Part shown: piece by piece, positions 1 through 7,000 of the stretch | Numbering within the stretch: position 1 is the first letter of the stretch | How the letters are laid out: each line of letters opens with the position of its first letter | From: JAGWRI01 sp035700805 | GTDB lineage: Bacteria > Gemmatimonadota > Gemmatimonadetes > Gemmatimonadales > Gemmatimonadaceae | NCBI GenBank assembly: GCA_035700805.1 | Contig: DASSOG010000005.1 | Coordinates: 1-23,474, forward strand | Direction of reading: 5' to 3' | DNA length: 23,474 nt | Translations under genes and position numbers: made by a program | The notes under the pieces: generated by a model | The model's input: the letters and a program-made list of their open reading frames with translations, nothing else | What the model was told of the DNA's origin: nothing | Database searches by the model: none

Positions 1-559
1 CCCGAAGGCCTCCGCCCCGGTCAAGCCCTGGGGCTGCCGCTTGAACATGTGCGACAACCCGTCGAGCAGGCGCAGTTCCGTGGGCCGGGCCGCCCGCACG
101 TCGCGCAACCGCTGGGCGTGGTGCACGCCCAGGTTGGCATCACTGGTACCATGCACAATGAGCACGGGGCCGTCGTACTCCGCGATAGCCGCGGCCGGCC
201 CGAAAGTGATCGAGCGCCAGCCGAGCGATCGTCATGCGGCCGGCCCAGTCGCGAATGCTCGCGGCAGCATCGGCGTCCACCATCTCGCTGCCGGTGCCAG
301 GTCCGAGTTTCGCAAACCGGTACACCGCCAGCCCGCGCGCCGCCATCTGCTCCGCCAGGAACGCATTGGTCCGGGGAAACGCATGCCACGCGGGATAGTC
401 GCCGTTCACGTCACTGAACAGCGACCCGGGCACCAGCAGCACCGCGCCAGCAGGTGCACCGGACGTGGGCAGGGTCAGCATCGCCGGCACGGTGTACCCG
501 GGAATACGCAGCGTGAGCGGGATATCGGTGGAGGTGGACCCCAGTGATCTCAGCGGCAC
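1..559 (-). pseudogene. alpha/beta hydrolase, partial and apparently broken
   Basis: The gene starts at GTG 559, ten bases after the argF stop, and runs off the left edge. The first frame (559 to about 230) gives the N-terminal half of an alpha/beta hydrolase, with a strand and oxyanion-type turn (AVLLVPGSLFSDVNGDYP) and a GPGTGS segment. That frame stops at 140. The C-terminal half lies in a second frame, open from 231 to the window edge: SITFGPAAAIAEYDGPVLIV, then HGTSDANLGVHHAQRL with the usual acid-loop context, then LLDGLSHMFKRQP with the expected catalytic His. The nucleophile elbow (GxSxG), which should lie between the halves, is in neither frame. I infer an internal deletion of roughly 100 residues with a frame change near 195-230, so the product is unlikely to be an active hydrolase. 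A sequencing or assembly error could look the same. The substrate is unknown. Confidence 0.6.
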
Positions 560-568
560 CCCGGTTGA

Positions 569-1540
569 CTACCGGAGCGACTCGCCCCCCATCAACACCG
601 CCATGATCGCCTTCTGCACATGCAGGCGATTCTCGGCCTCGTCCCACACGACGCTCTGCGGCCCGTCGATCACGTCGGCCGTGACCTCCTCCCCCCGGTG
701 CGCCGGCAGGCAGTGCAGGAAGATGGCCTTGGGATCGGCCGCATGCATCAACTTCGCATTCACCACGAACTTCGCGAACGCCTTGGCGCGCGTCCGCTGC
801 TCCTCCTCCTGCCCCATGGACGCCCACACATCCGTGGTCACCACATGCGCCCCCTGGGCGGCGGCCATGGGATCGTGTCCCACGGTGATGGTGGCGTGCT
901 TCCGCGCTTCCGCCAGCAGGTGATCCGCGGGTTCGTAGCCGGCGGGACAGGCAATGCGCAGCTCGAAGCCGAGCCGGCCCGCCGCGTTGATCCACGAATT
1001 GGCCATGTTGTTCCCGTCGCCAATCCATGCAATCACTTTCTTCTCATAACTCCCAAGGTGCTGCTTGACGGTCAGCAGGTCGGCCAGCACCTGGCACGGA
1101 TGCACCAGGTCGGTGAGCCCGTTGATCACTGGCACGCTGGCGTATTGCGCCAGCACCTCGATGTCCTGGTGGGCAAAGGTGCGGATCATGATGCCGTTCA
1201 CGTAGCGCGAGAGCACCCGCGCGGTATCGGCAATGGGCTCCCCCCTGCCCAACTGGACATCGCGCGGGCTCAGGAACAGCGCGTGCCCGCCAAGCTGGAA
1301 GGTGCCCGCCTCGAACGAGACGCGGGTGCGCGTGGAGGCCTTCATGAAGATCATGGCCAGCGTCTTGCCGGCGAGCGGCTGCTTGCGGTACGCGCCGTTC
1401 CGCATCCGCTCGGCGAGATCGAACACGCCGTCGATTTCCGCGCGCGAAAAATCGGGGATCTGCAGGAAGTCCCGGTGGGGGGGCTGGGATGCTGCGGTCG
1501 CTGGCACGGGCGACGCGCTGGCTCGAACGGGCTTGGCCAT
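569..1540 (-). CDS. argF: ornithine carbamoyltransferase
   Basis: Catalyses carbamoyl phosphate + ornithine to citrulline + phosphate in cytosolic arginine biosynthesis. The 323-residue product has the carbamoyl-phosphate motif STRTR at 69-73, HPCQ at 147-150, DGNN at 175-178, the SMG loop at 241-243 and HCLPAHRGEEV at 276-286, all diagnostic of OTCase; the SMG and HCLP motifs argue against aspartate carbamoyltransferase. Length fits the family apart from an Ala/Pro-rich extension of about 20 residues before the first conserved segment (FLQIPDFS). No later Met precedes the catalytic core, so the ATG at 1540 is kept, although no clear Shine-Dalgarno sequence precedes it. It is separated from the upstream receptor gene by 106 bases that hold a possible promoter. 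No other arginine gene is in the window. A relaxed or acetylated-ornithine substrate cannot be excluded from sequence alone. Confidence 0.95.
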   Translation of the reverse strand: MAKPVRASASPVPATAASQPPHRDFLQIPDFSRAEIDGVFDLAERMRNGAYRKQPLAGKTLAMIFMKASTRTRVSFEAGTFQLGGHALFLSPRDVQLGRGEPIADTARVLSRYVNGIMIRTFAHQDIEVLAQYASVPVINGLTDLVHPCQVLADLLTVKQHLGSYEKKVIAWIGDGNNMANSWINAAGRLGFELRIACPAGYEPADHLLAEARKHATITVGHDPMAAAQGAHVVTTDVWASMGQEEEQRTRAKAFAKFVVNAKLMHAADPKAIFLHCLPAHRGEEVTADVIDGPQSVVWDEAENRLHVQKAIMAVLMGGESLR

Positions 1541-1598
1541 GGTGAATCGCAGGGGTAGACGTTGGGTGGAACCCGCCGGATCGCCGGGTCCGGCGTGG

Positions 1599-1627
1599 AG
1601 TTAACGGGGGCGCCGCGGGGAGGTCAA
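1599..1627 (-). promoter_or_regulatory. possible sigma70-type promoter for argF
   Basis: On the minus strand TTGACC (1627-1622, five of six matches to the -35 consensus) is followed by a 17-base spacer and TTAACT (1604-1599, three of six matches to the -10 consensus). Transcription would start near 1592 and give a leader of about 50 bases that includes part of an inverted repeat, CGCCGGA (1574-1580) with TCCGGCG (1589-1595). No convincing ARG box is visible. Confidence 0.35.
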
Positions 1628-1631
1628 GGGC

Positions 1632-1646
1632 GGCGACCCGGTCGCC
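1632..1646 (-). terminator. small hairpin directly after the receptor stop codon
   Basis: GGCGAC (1632-1637) and GTCGCC (1641-1646) form a perfect six-base stem with a three-base loop. It abuts the stop codon of the TonB-dependent receptor. There is no T-tract, so factor-independent termination is uncertain; it may only stabilise the 3' end. Confidence 0.3.
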
Positions 1647-3674
1647 TCAAAAACCCCGCGTCGCGGTGACCCCGGCATAAATCCGCCGCGCCGTGGTCCC
1701 GGGCCAGAGCAGCGGGTGCGCGTCGAGCAGGTTGGTCACCCCGATGTTCGCCTCCACGCCCTCCGCCAGGGCCCGTTGCACGTTGAAGTCCACCCGCGTG
1801 AACGCGCCCCGACGCACCACCGTGGTAGCGCCGAACTGCGACTCGAAGGACGCCGGCGCCCGGCCCCAGTAGAGCGCCGTCACCGACGGGCGGAAGCCGG
1901 CCGGCAGGCGAAAGGCGGCCGAGACGCGGCCCGACTGCGGAGTGACACCCAGCAGCGGGAGGTTCGCGCCGCGGTCCCGGCCTTCCACATACCCGAACGA
2001 CGCGTCGAGCGAGAGGGGCGCCCATGCCACCCCCGCGTCCAGGTCCACGCCGCGCGTGATGCCGTGGGCCACATTGGCGTACGTATATGACTGGAGGCCC
2101 GCCGAGTCCGCCAGGGCAATGTCCTCGATGAACCCGGAGAACCAGTTGCCGTACGCCTGGAAGCGCGCGTACGTGCGCGCCCCGGTCCATTCGAGGCCGC
2201 CGGAAATGTTCCGCGAGGTCTCAGGGGACAGGTCGGGATTGCCATGCACCACGTATCCCGCCGAGCCATTCAGGAAAGTGAGATACTGCTCCTTGAAGGC
2301 CGGCGCCCGATACCCGGCGCCCGCCGACGCGCGCAGGCGGAACCCGCCGCCGAGCCGAGTCATGGTGGCCAGCTTCGGGGTGAAGTGCGTGCCCCACTGG
2401 CTGCTGTAACTCACGCGGGCGCCAGGCACGAGCGAGACCGGCCCCCAGTGCACGGTGTACTGCGCGAACGGCTCGGCGGTCCAGTCGGTACGCCTGCCCA
2501 GCGTGATGCGGGGGCTGGCCAGGACATCGTGGTCCAGGTCGAGCCCGGCGTCCACCGTGCCGCGGCCCAGCGGCGCGCTGTACGTCACCTCACCGCGCAG
2601 CAGCGCCGCGCGAGAGAAGTCGCCGGAATCGGTGACCGGTTCGGGCAGCGTGGACTCCCGGCTCAGATGCGAGAACGTCGAGTAGTAGAGCGTGCTCGCC
2701 AGCTCGCCGCTTCGCGCGGACCCGACGGGACCGCTGACGGTCATTCGGCTGTCGAGCTGGGTGTTATTGGAGAAATTATAAAGCTGTCCTGTCTGCCAGC
2801 GTTGGTCCTCCAGCACGCCGAACATCGAGGCATCCACCTTGAGCCCCGACGTGCCCGGCATCCACTGGAACTTGCCATTGGCATCCCAGTGACCGGTGCG
2901 CGCCGCCCGCTGGTCGGTGCGGCCAGGCTGCACGTCATCGCCGCGCCGGCCGGCGCCCAGCGTGCCCGTCCACCGGTCCCCGCCGCCCTCAAGCGCAGCG
3001 TCCGCATCCAGCCGGCCCTGCGTACCGCCCGTTACCGCCGCGCGCATCATCGGCGCGCCGCCCAGCCCGCTGCGCGTAATGATGTTCACCACGCCTCCCA
3101 TGGCCGCAGAGCCGTAGAGCGTGGACAGGGGCCCCTTGATCACTTCCACATGGTCCACCATCCACGTGGGAACGCGCGAGAGGTCCAGCTCGCCGTCAAT
3201 GCGACCCACCAGGGGCTGGCCGTCGATCAGCACCATCACCCGCTCGGACGACAGCCCCTGCATCTGGATGCCGCCGCTGCCTATGGCGCTGGGTTGCGGC
3301 TGCAGGCCGACGAATTGGGTCAGCAGCGCGTTGAGGTTGGACGCGCCACTGCGCTCAATATCAGATCGCGAAACGACCTCGGTGGTGACCGGGGCATCGG
3401 TCACCCGCTGCAGCCGGCGCGACGCGGTGCTCACCACGGCGGTCAGCATCTGCGGCACGTGCACCGAATCGCGCTGCGCGGAATCCGGTGGAACCTGGGC
3501 AGGCAGCTCGAACGCGGCCAGCAGGTTCATGCACAGCCCCGCGAGCGCCATTACCGGGCAGCCACCCCGCCCCCGGGCCTTCCCGCCGCGCCGGCGCGCG
3601 CGCGGCAGCATGGCCGGCGCCGCCCGCCAGCCACGTACCAGGACGGTGTGGACGCGCCAGGCCCAGCTTTTCAT
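1647..3674 (-). CDS. TonB-dependent outer-membrane receptor, probably for haem
   Basis: A 675-residue outer-membrane beta-barrel receptor for energised uptake. After a long, very basic n-region, a hydrophobic segment near residues 41-60 (MALAGLCMNLLAAFELPAQ) looks like the signal peptide; starting at that internal Met is possible. The plug follows at about 90-205, with the typical VMVLIDGQPL, VEVIKGPLSTLYGS and GGVVNIITR segments. The barrel ends in a terminal Phe, as outer-membrane proteins usually do. Near residues 455-480 are YRAP and GNPDLSPE with a His just before the latter (VVHGNPDL). This resembles the FRAP/NPNL region with intervening His of haem receptors such as HmuR, although BtuB-type receptors share part of it. 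The ATG at 3674 overlaps the stop codon of the upstream HmuY-like gene (TGATG); a GTG one codon earlier is also possible. The coupling supports haem or another porphyrin as substrate. Confidence 0.85.
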   Translation of the reverse strand: MKSWAWRVHTVLVRGWRAAPAMLPRARRRGGKARGRGGCPVMALAGLCMNLLAAFELPAQVPPDSAQRDSVHVPQMLTAVVSTASRRLQRVTDAPVTTEVVSRSDIERSGASNLNALLTQFVGLQPQPSAIGSGGIQMQGLSSERVMVLIDGQPLVGRIDGELDLSRVPTWMVDHVEVIKGPLSTLYGSAAMGGVVNIITRSGLGGAPMMRAAVTGGTQGRLDADAALEGGGDRWTGTLGAGRRGDDVQPGRTDQRAARTGHWDANGKFQWMPGTSGLKVDASMFGVLEDQRWQTGQLYNFSNNTQLDSRMTVSGPVGSARSGELASTLYYSTFSHLSRESTLPEPVTDSGDFSRAALLRGEVTYSAPLGRGTVDAGLDLDHDVLASPRITLGRRTDWTAEPFAQYTVHWGPVSLVPGARVSYSSQWGTHFTPKLATMTRLGGGFRLRASAGAGYRAPAFKEQYLTFLNGSAGYVVHGNPDLSPETSRNISGGLEWTGARTYARFQAYGNWFSGFIEDIALADSAGLQSYTYANVAHGITRGVDLDAGVAWAPLSLDASFGYVEGRDRGANLPLLGVTPQSGRVSAAFRLPAGFRPSVTALYWGRAPASFESQFGATTVVRRGAFTRVDFNVQRALAEGVEANIGVTNLLDAHPLLWPGTTARRIYAGVTATRGF

Positions 3675-4747
3675 CACTCTACCAGCTTGGCGGCTCGAAC
3701 CGTGAGCTGCCCGAACGTCCCGTCGGTCCCGTAGTAACCCGCAATCTGGACCTTGTACACATCGGTCCCGCGCTTCACCAGGTACACGTCGTAGGTGGGG
3801 TACACCTGGTGAACGGTGGGATCGTACCGATACGGCAGGTCCGTCAGGAAGGCGCCCCCGGCGCCGTCGGTCTCGAACGCGTTCGCGGGAATGCCCGCGG
3901 CGCCCACCGGGATGTTCGTGATGGACGCGTACGACGTGTAGAAGGAGGACGGCACGAGCAGCACCGCGGCCACGTCCCCACTCCCGCTCACGCCGCCATT
4001 CACGTAAATGGTATAACCTTGCAGCGCGATGTCCCAGGCAGCCGGCTCGGTGCTGGAGGTGTCGCCGGTGGTGAGGTTCACGTAGATCCTGCCGCCGCCG
4101 GACAGGTCAGCCACCGCCTGCTGGTCGGCGCCCAGCGTCCCGGCGGATGTCGGCTGAACCGCCCATTCCAGGGTCACCTGTCCCGCGTTGGCCTGCGTGG
4201 GCGAGCCCAGGGCCGTGACGTGCAACTTGGCGTACCCGCCGGATGTCGAAGCCAGCCGCAGCCCGAACACCGAGCCCGTCGGCGCGATGGCGTGGGTGCC
4301 TGGGTCATAGGCATACCACCCGCTGATGGCGTGCGACTCCGCGTCGGCCTTGAAGAATGAGTCTACTGGAATGTCCGCCGAGGTGACCGATGAAAATGCC
4401 GCGGCCCCATCGGCCGCCGAGAGCGCCTTCACCTGGTCGAGCGAAAGCGACTCGTTCACGCACAGGCAGACGGCGCGGTCGCTGCCCGGCCCGCTGGCGC
4501 CGCCGTTGACCAGCACGGCGGGCTCCGAGGTGAACGCCACGTCCCACGTGGTGGTGGATTGCGGGTCCGCGCCGGAGATCACCGATGGCTCGGGCCCGAG
4601 CGCCACGTACACGGGACCGGCCGTGGTGTTGATCGTGATGGATGGGAGGTCGCCCCCCGGATTGGTGGGGCCATTGTCGGACCCGCAGGCGGCGGCAAAC
4701 CCGAGGCCCAGGGCGGCCAGGGTGAAGAATGGAAGCCTGGATATCAT
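3674..4747 (-). CDS. HmuY-like haem-binding lipoprotein with two HmuY domains
   Basis: A 357-residue exported protein. Its N-terminus ends in a lipobox-like FAAAC with Cys21, so a lipidated surface protein is expected. The body consists of two related halves. Half one has WDVAFTSE at 68-75, VNGGASG at 80-86, YDPGTH at 147-152 and YAKLHV at 172-177. Half two has WDIALQGY at 238-245, VNGGVSG at 249-255, YDPTVH at 308-313, YKVQIAGYYG at 331-340 and GQLTVRAAK at 346-354. The WDIA, NGG.SG and YKVQI pattern is the signature I recognise from the HmuY family, which captures haem and passes it to a TonB-dependent receptor. Each half keeps a His in YDPxxH (H152, H313), a possible ligand by inference. 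The first half also carries CLC (C94, C96). The gene is coupled to the receptor gene by TGATG. Confidence 0.8.
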   Translation of the reverse strand: MISRLPFFTLAALGLGFAAACGSDNGPTNPGGDLPSITINTTAGPVYVALGPEPSVISGADPQSTTTWDVAFTSEPAVLVNGGASGPGSDRAVCLCVNESLSLDQVKALSAADGAAAFSSVTSADIPVDSFFKADAESHAISGWYAYDPGTHAIAPTGSVFGLRLASTSGGYAKLHVTALGSPTQANAGQVTLEWAVQPTSAGTLGADQQAVADLSGGGRIYVNLTTGDTSSTEPAAWDIALQGYTIYVNGGVSGSGDVAAVLLVPSSFYTSYASITNIPVGAAGIPANAFETDGAGGAFLTDLPYRYDPTVHQVYPTYDVYLVKRGTDVYKVQIAGYYGTDGTFGQLTVRAAKLVE

Positions 4748-4799
4748 GTGAAGAAGACCGTGTGAAGGTTCCGGCGGCGTATGGAGCCAGCCTTGACGA

Positions 4800-4828
4800 T
4801 TTTTATCGACCGTTCGGGCGAGTCACAA
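4800..4828 (-). promoter_or_regulatory. possible promoter and operator of the HmuY-receptor unit
   Basis: On the minus strand TTGTGA (4828-4823) and TAAAAA (4805-4800) are 17 bases apart, each matching four of six consensus positions. They lie about 55 bases upstream of the HmuY-like start. The -10 element is embedded in an AT-rich palindrome, CGAT-TTTT-ATCG (4797-4808), which stands out in this GC-rich window and could be an operator. The match to a canonical Fur box is poor. Confidence 0.4.
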
Positions 4829-4866
4829 TCGGGATTTCTCCCACACAACCACCCCGAGCCGGGATT

Positions 4867-4892
4867 GGTTCCGGTGCCCGACATCCGGAACC
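4867..4892 (-). terminator. hairpin after hslU, candidate terminator
   Basis: GGTTCCGG (4867-4874) and CCGGAACC (4885-4892) form a perfect eight-base stem with a ten-base loop, beginning at the last base of the hslU stop codon. A second small stem (CCCG/CGGG) follows downstream. There is no T-run, so the signal may be Rho-dependent or may only protect the 3' end. It fits the end of the topA-hslU block. Confidence 0.45.
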
Positions 4893-6340
4893 TACAGGAT
4901 GTACCGCCGCAGGTCCTCGTCTTCCACGATGGCCTTGAGCTTATCCCGCACCGCCTCGGCATCCACCACGATGTCCGCCTTCCCCCGGTCGGGCAGCTCG
5001 TAGAGGATCTCCTCCAGTTGCGTGGTCATCACCGTGTGCAGGCGCCGGGCGCCGATGTTCTCCATGCGCTCGTTCACCAGCGCCGAAATCCGGGCAATTT
5101 CCCGGATGCCATCGTCAGTAAACGTGAGTTTGGCGCCCTCGGCCTCGACCAGCGCCGCATACTGCTTGGTCAGCGCGTTTTCGGGCTCGGTCATGATGCG
5201 GACGAAATCGGCCTCGGTGAGCGGCTTGAGCTCCACGCGGATCGGGAACCGGCCCTGCAGTTCGGGAATGAGGTCGCTGGGCTTGGACACATGAAACGCG
5301 CCGGCGGCGATGAAGAGCACGTGGTCCGTCTTCACCATGCCGTACTTGGTCTGGACGTTGGAGCCTTCCACGATGGGCAGCAGGTCGCGCTGCACGCCTT
5401 CGCGCGAGATGTCCGGCCCGCCCATCTGCGAGCGCTCGCCCGCGATCTTGTCAATCTCGTCCAGGAAGATGATGCCCAGCTTCTCCACGCGCTCCAGCGC
5501 ATCGGCGGTCACCTCCTCGATGTCGATCAGCTTTTCGTACTCCTGCTCCAGCAGGATGCGCCGAGCCTCGCGCACCTTGACCGTGCGCGTGCGGTGGCGC
5601 TTGGGGAGCATGTCCTTGAGCATGTCGGTGAAGTTTTCCATGCCTTCGGCCGCGCCCTGCGTGGAGAGGACGTCCAGCATCGGCGAGCGTGGCGTGACTT
5701 CCACCTCCACCTCGCGCGCCTCCAACTGCCCGTCCTTCAGCAGCTGGTGCAGCTTCTCGCGAGTGCGCTGGTGGCGCTCGTTGGCCAGCTCCTGGTCGCG
5801 CGAGACGTCCCCCCTGGCCGACACGACGAAGACGTTGCTCCCCTCCTCCCGCTGCCCCGGGTCGGCGGGCTGGGCCGCCGGCGGTTCGGGCGGGGGCAGC
5901 AGCAGGTCGAGCAGGCGCTGTTCCACGCGCTCCTGCGCCAGGTCTTCCACCTCACCTTCACGTTCATTGCGCACCATGTCAATGGCGCTCTCCACCAGGT
6001 CGCGCACCATGGACTCCACGTCGCGTCCCACGTAGCCCACTTCCGTGAACTTGGACGCCTCCACCTTGATGAAGGGCGCGCCCGCCAGCTTGGAGAGCCG
6101 ACGGGCAATCTCGGTCTTGCCCACGCCGGTGGGGCCGATGAGGATGATGTTGTTGGGGACGATCTCCTCGCGGATGCCTTCGGGGGCCCGCTGGCGGCGC
6201 CACCGGTTGCGCAGCGCGATGGCCACGGCCTTCTTGGCATCGGCCTGTCCCACGATGTAGCGGTCCAGCTCGGCGACGATCTGGCGCGGCGTCAGGTCTG
6301 CCAGGCGGGCCAGCACTTGTTCAGTATGATTCGTTGGCAT
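4892..6340 (-). CDS. hslU: ATP-dependent protease ATPase subunit HslU (ClpY)
   Basis: AAA+ unfoldase that feeds substrates to the HslV peptidase in the cytosol. Visible features are the N-terminal LTPRQIVAELDRYIVGQ, Walker A GPTGVGKT near residues 69-76, the pore motif GYVG near 102-105, a charged intermediate domain at about 115-235, Walker B IIFLDEIDK near 290-298, and the C-terminal DLRRYIL that docks into HslV. The product has 482 residues when started at ATG 6340. A GTG at 6355 would add MDGPF, but ATG 6340 has GGATGG seven bases upstream, whereas the GTG directly follows a strong inverted repeat, so ATG is preferred. The gene follows hslV by 53 bases and is the last member of the topA-trmFO-xerC-hslV-hslU run. 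Confidence 0.96.
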   Translation of the reverse strand: MPTNHTEQVLARLADLTPRQIVAELDRYIVGQADAKKAVAIALRNRWRRQRAPEGIREEIVPNNIILIGPTGVGKTEIARRLSKLAGAPFIKVEASKFTEVGYVGRDVESMVRDLVESAIDMVRNEREGEVEDLAQERVEQRLLDLLLPPPEPPAAQPADPGQREEGSNVFVVSARGDVSRDQELANERHQRTREKLHQLLKDGQLEAREVEVEVTPRSPMLDVLSTQGAAEGMENFTDMLKDMLPKRHRTRTVKVREARRILLEQEYEKLIDIEEVTADALERVEKLGIIFLDEIDKIAGERSQMGGPDISREGVQRDLLPIVEGSNVQTKYGMVKTDHVLFIAAGAFHVSKPSDLIPELQGRFPIRVELKPLTEADFVRIMTEPENALTKQYAALVEAEGAKLTFTDDGIREIARISALVNERMENIGARRLHTVMTTQLEEILYELPDRGKADIVVDAEAVRDKLKAIVEDEDLRRYIL

Positions 6341-6355
6341 AAATGGACCATCCAC

Positions 6356-6387
6356 GGGCGGCGCGGCGCGACGGCGCCGTGCCGCCC
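6356..6387 (-). repeat. GC-rich inverted repeat between hslV and hslU
   Basis: GGGCGGCGCGGC (6356-6367) pairs with GCCGTGCCGCCC (6376-6387), with one non-Watson-Crick position and an eight-base loop. It occupies nearly the whole gap between the hslV stop and the hslU ribosome-binding region. It could tune hslU relative to hslV or stabilise the hslV message. There is no T-run. Confidence 0.5.
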
Positions 6388-6393
6388 ATTGGC

Positions 6394-6933
6394 TCAGGCG
6401 TCAAGCACGGTGATGTTGGTATTCGTATAGATGCAGATTTCACCGGCGATCGCCATCGCCTTCTCCACGATCTCGCGCGGCGACAGCGTCGTGTTGCGGG
6501 CCAGCGCCCGCGCGGCCGAGACGGCGTACGGCCCCCCGGACCCGATGGCCAGGATCCCGTCTTCCGGCTCGATCACCTCGCCGTTGCCGGATACCACGAA
6601 CCCGTTGGTCACGTCCGCCACGATGAGCATGGCCTCCAGCCGCCGGAGCACCCGGTCGCTGCGCCACTCCTTGGCCAGCTCCACCACGGCGCGCGGCACG
6701 TTGCCCGGAAAGCGGGAGAGCTTCTCCTCGAACTTCTCGAAGAGCGTCAGGGCATCGGCCACGGACCCGGCAAATCCGGTGAGCAGCTTGCCGTCCTGCA
6801 TGGCGCGCACCTTGTGCGCGTGGGCCTTCATCACGGTCTCGCCGACGGTCACCTGCCCGTCGCCGCCAATGGCCACCTTGCCGTCGCGCCGGACGGCCAG
6901 GATGGTGGTGGCGTGCATGGGTGGAAGTGGCAT
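6394..6933 (-). CDS. hslV: ATP-dependent protease peptidase subunit HslV (ClpQ)
   Basis: Proteasome-beta-like peptidase of the cytosolic HslUV complex. The sequence HATTILAVRRDGKVAIGGDG aligns with the N-terminus of mature HslV, making Thr9 the catalytic N-terminal nucleophile after removal of a short propeptide ending in His-Ala. This is close to Bacillus ClpQ (FHATTI). VMKAHAHKVR, GFAGSVADALTLFEKFEEKL, AVELAKEWRSD, ILAIGSGGPYA and GEICIYTN are family hallmarks, and the 179-residue length is typical. Starts are possible at ATG 6933 (MPLPPMHATT) and ATG 6918 (MHATT). Neither has a Shine-Dalgarno sequence. TATCTT at 6945-6940 sits where a -10 box would place the transcription start exactly at 6933, so a leaderless message is conceivable, though no -35 box is visible. 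Two palindromes separate it from xerC. Confidence 0.96.
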   Translation of the reverse strand: MPLPPMHATTILAVRRDGKVAIGGDGQVTVGETVMKAHAHKVRAMQDGKLLTGFAGSVADALTLFEKFEEKLSRFPGNVPRAVVELAKEWRSDRVLRRLEAMLIVADVTNGFVVSGNGEVIEPEDGILAIGSGGPYAVSAARALARNTTLSPREIVEKAMAIAGEICIYTNTNITVLDA

Positions 6934-6963
6934 GCGGGAAAGATAACGTCCACTGCGGCGGAC

Positions 6964-7000
6964 GGCGGGTCCGGACCCGCCAGGGCGCGCCGACGCGCCC
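6964..7000. repeat. tandem GC palindromes abutting the xerC stop
   Basis: GGCGGGTCCGGACCCGCC (6964-6981) is a perfect 18-base palindrome. One base later, GGGCGCG (6983-6989) pairs with CGCGCCC (6994-7000) around a four-base loop. The second hairpin touches the xerC stop codon (7003-7001), reading GTAGGGGCGCG on the minus strand. It could be a REP-like dispersed element or a terminator for xerC; copy number cannot be judged from this window. Confidence 0.5.

Noticed and set aside
1541..1570. ARG box upstream of argF
   Set aside because: Only a single TGAAT-like half site is visible; the paired inverted half is missing.
4795..4812. Fur box at the HmuY promoter
   Set aside because: Only a short AT palindrome is present; the match to the 19-base Fur consensus is too poor to name the regulator.
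4781..6430. A 549-codon plus-strand frame opposite hslU, with similar long frames at 9768-11447, 16105-17973 and 2244-3734
   Set aside because: Each mirrors a strongly supported minus-strand gene and has no family signature; they are codon-bias shadows.
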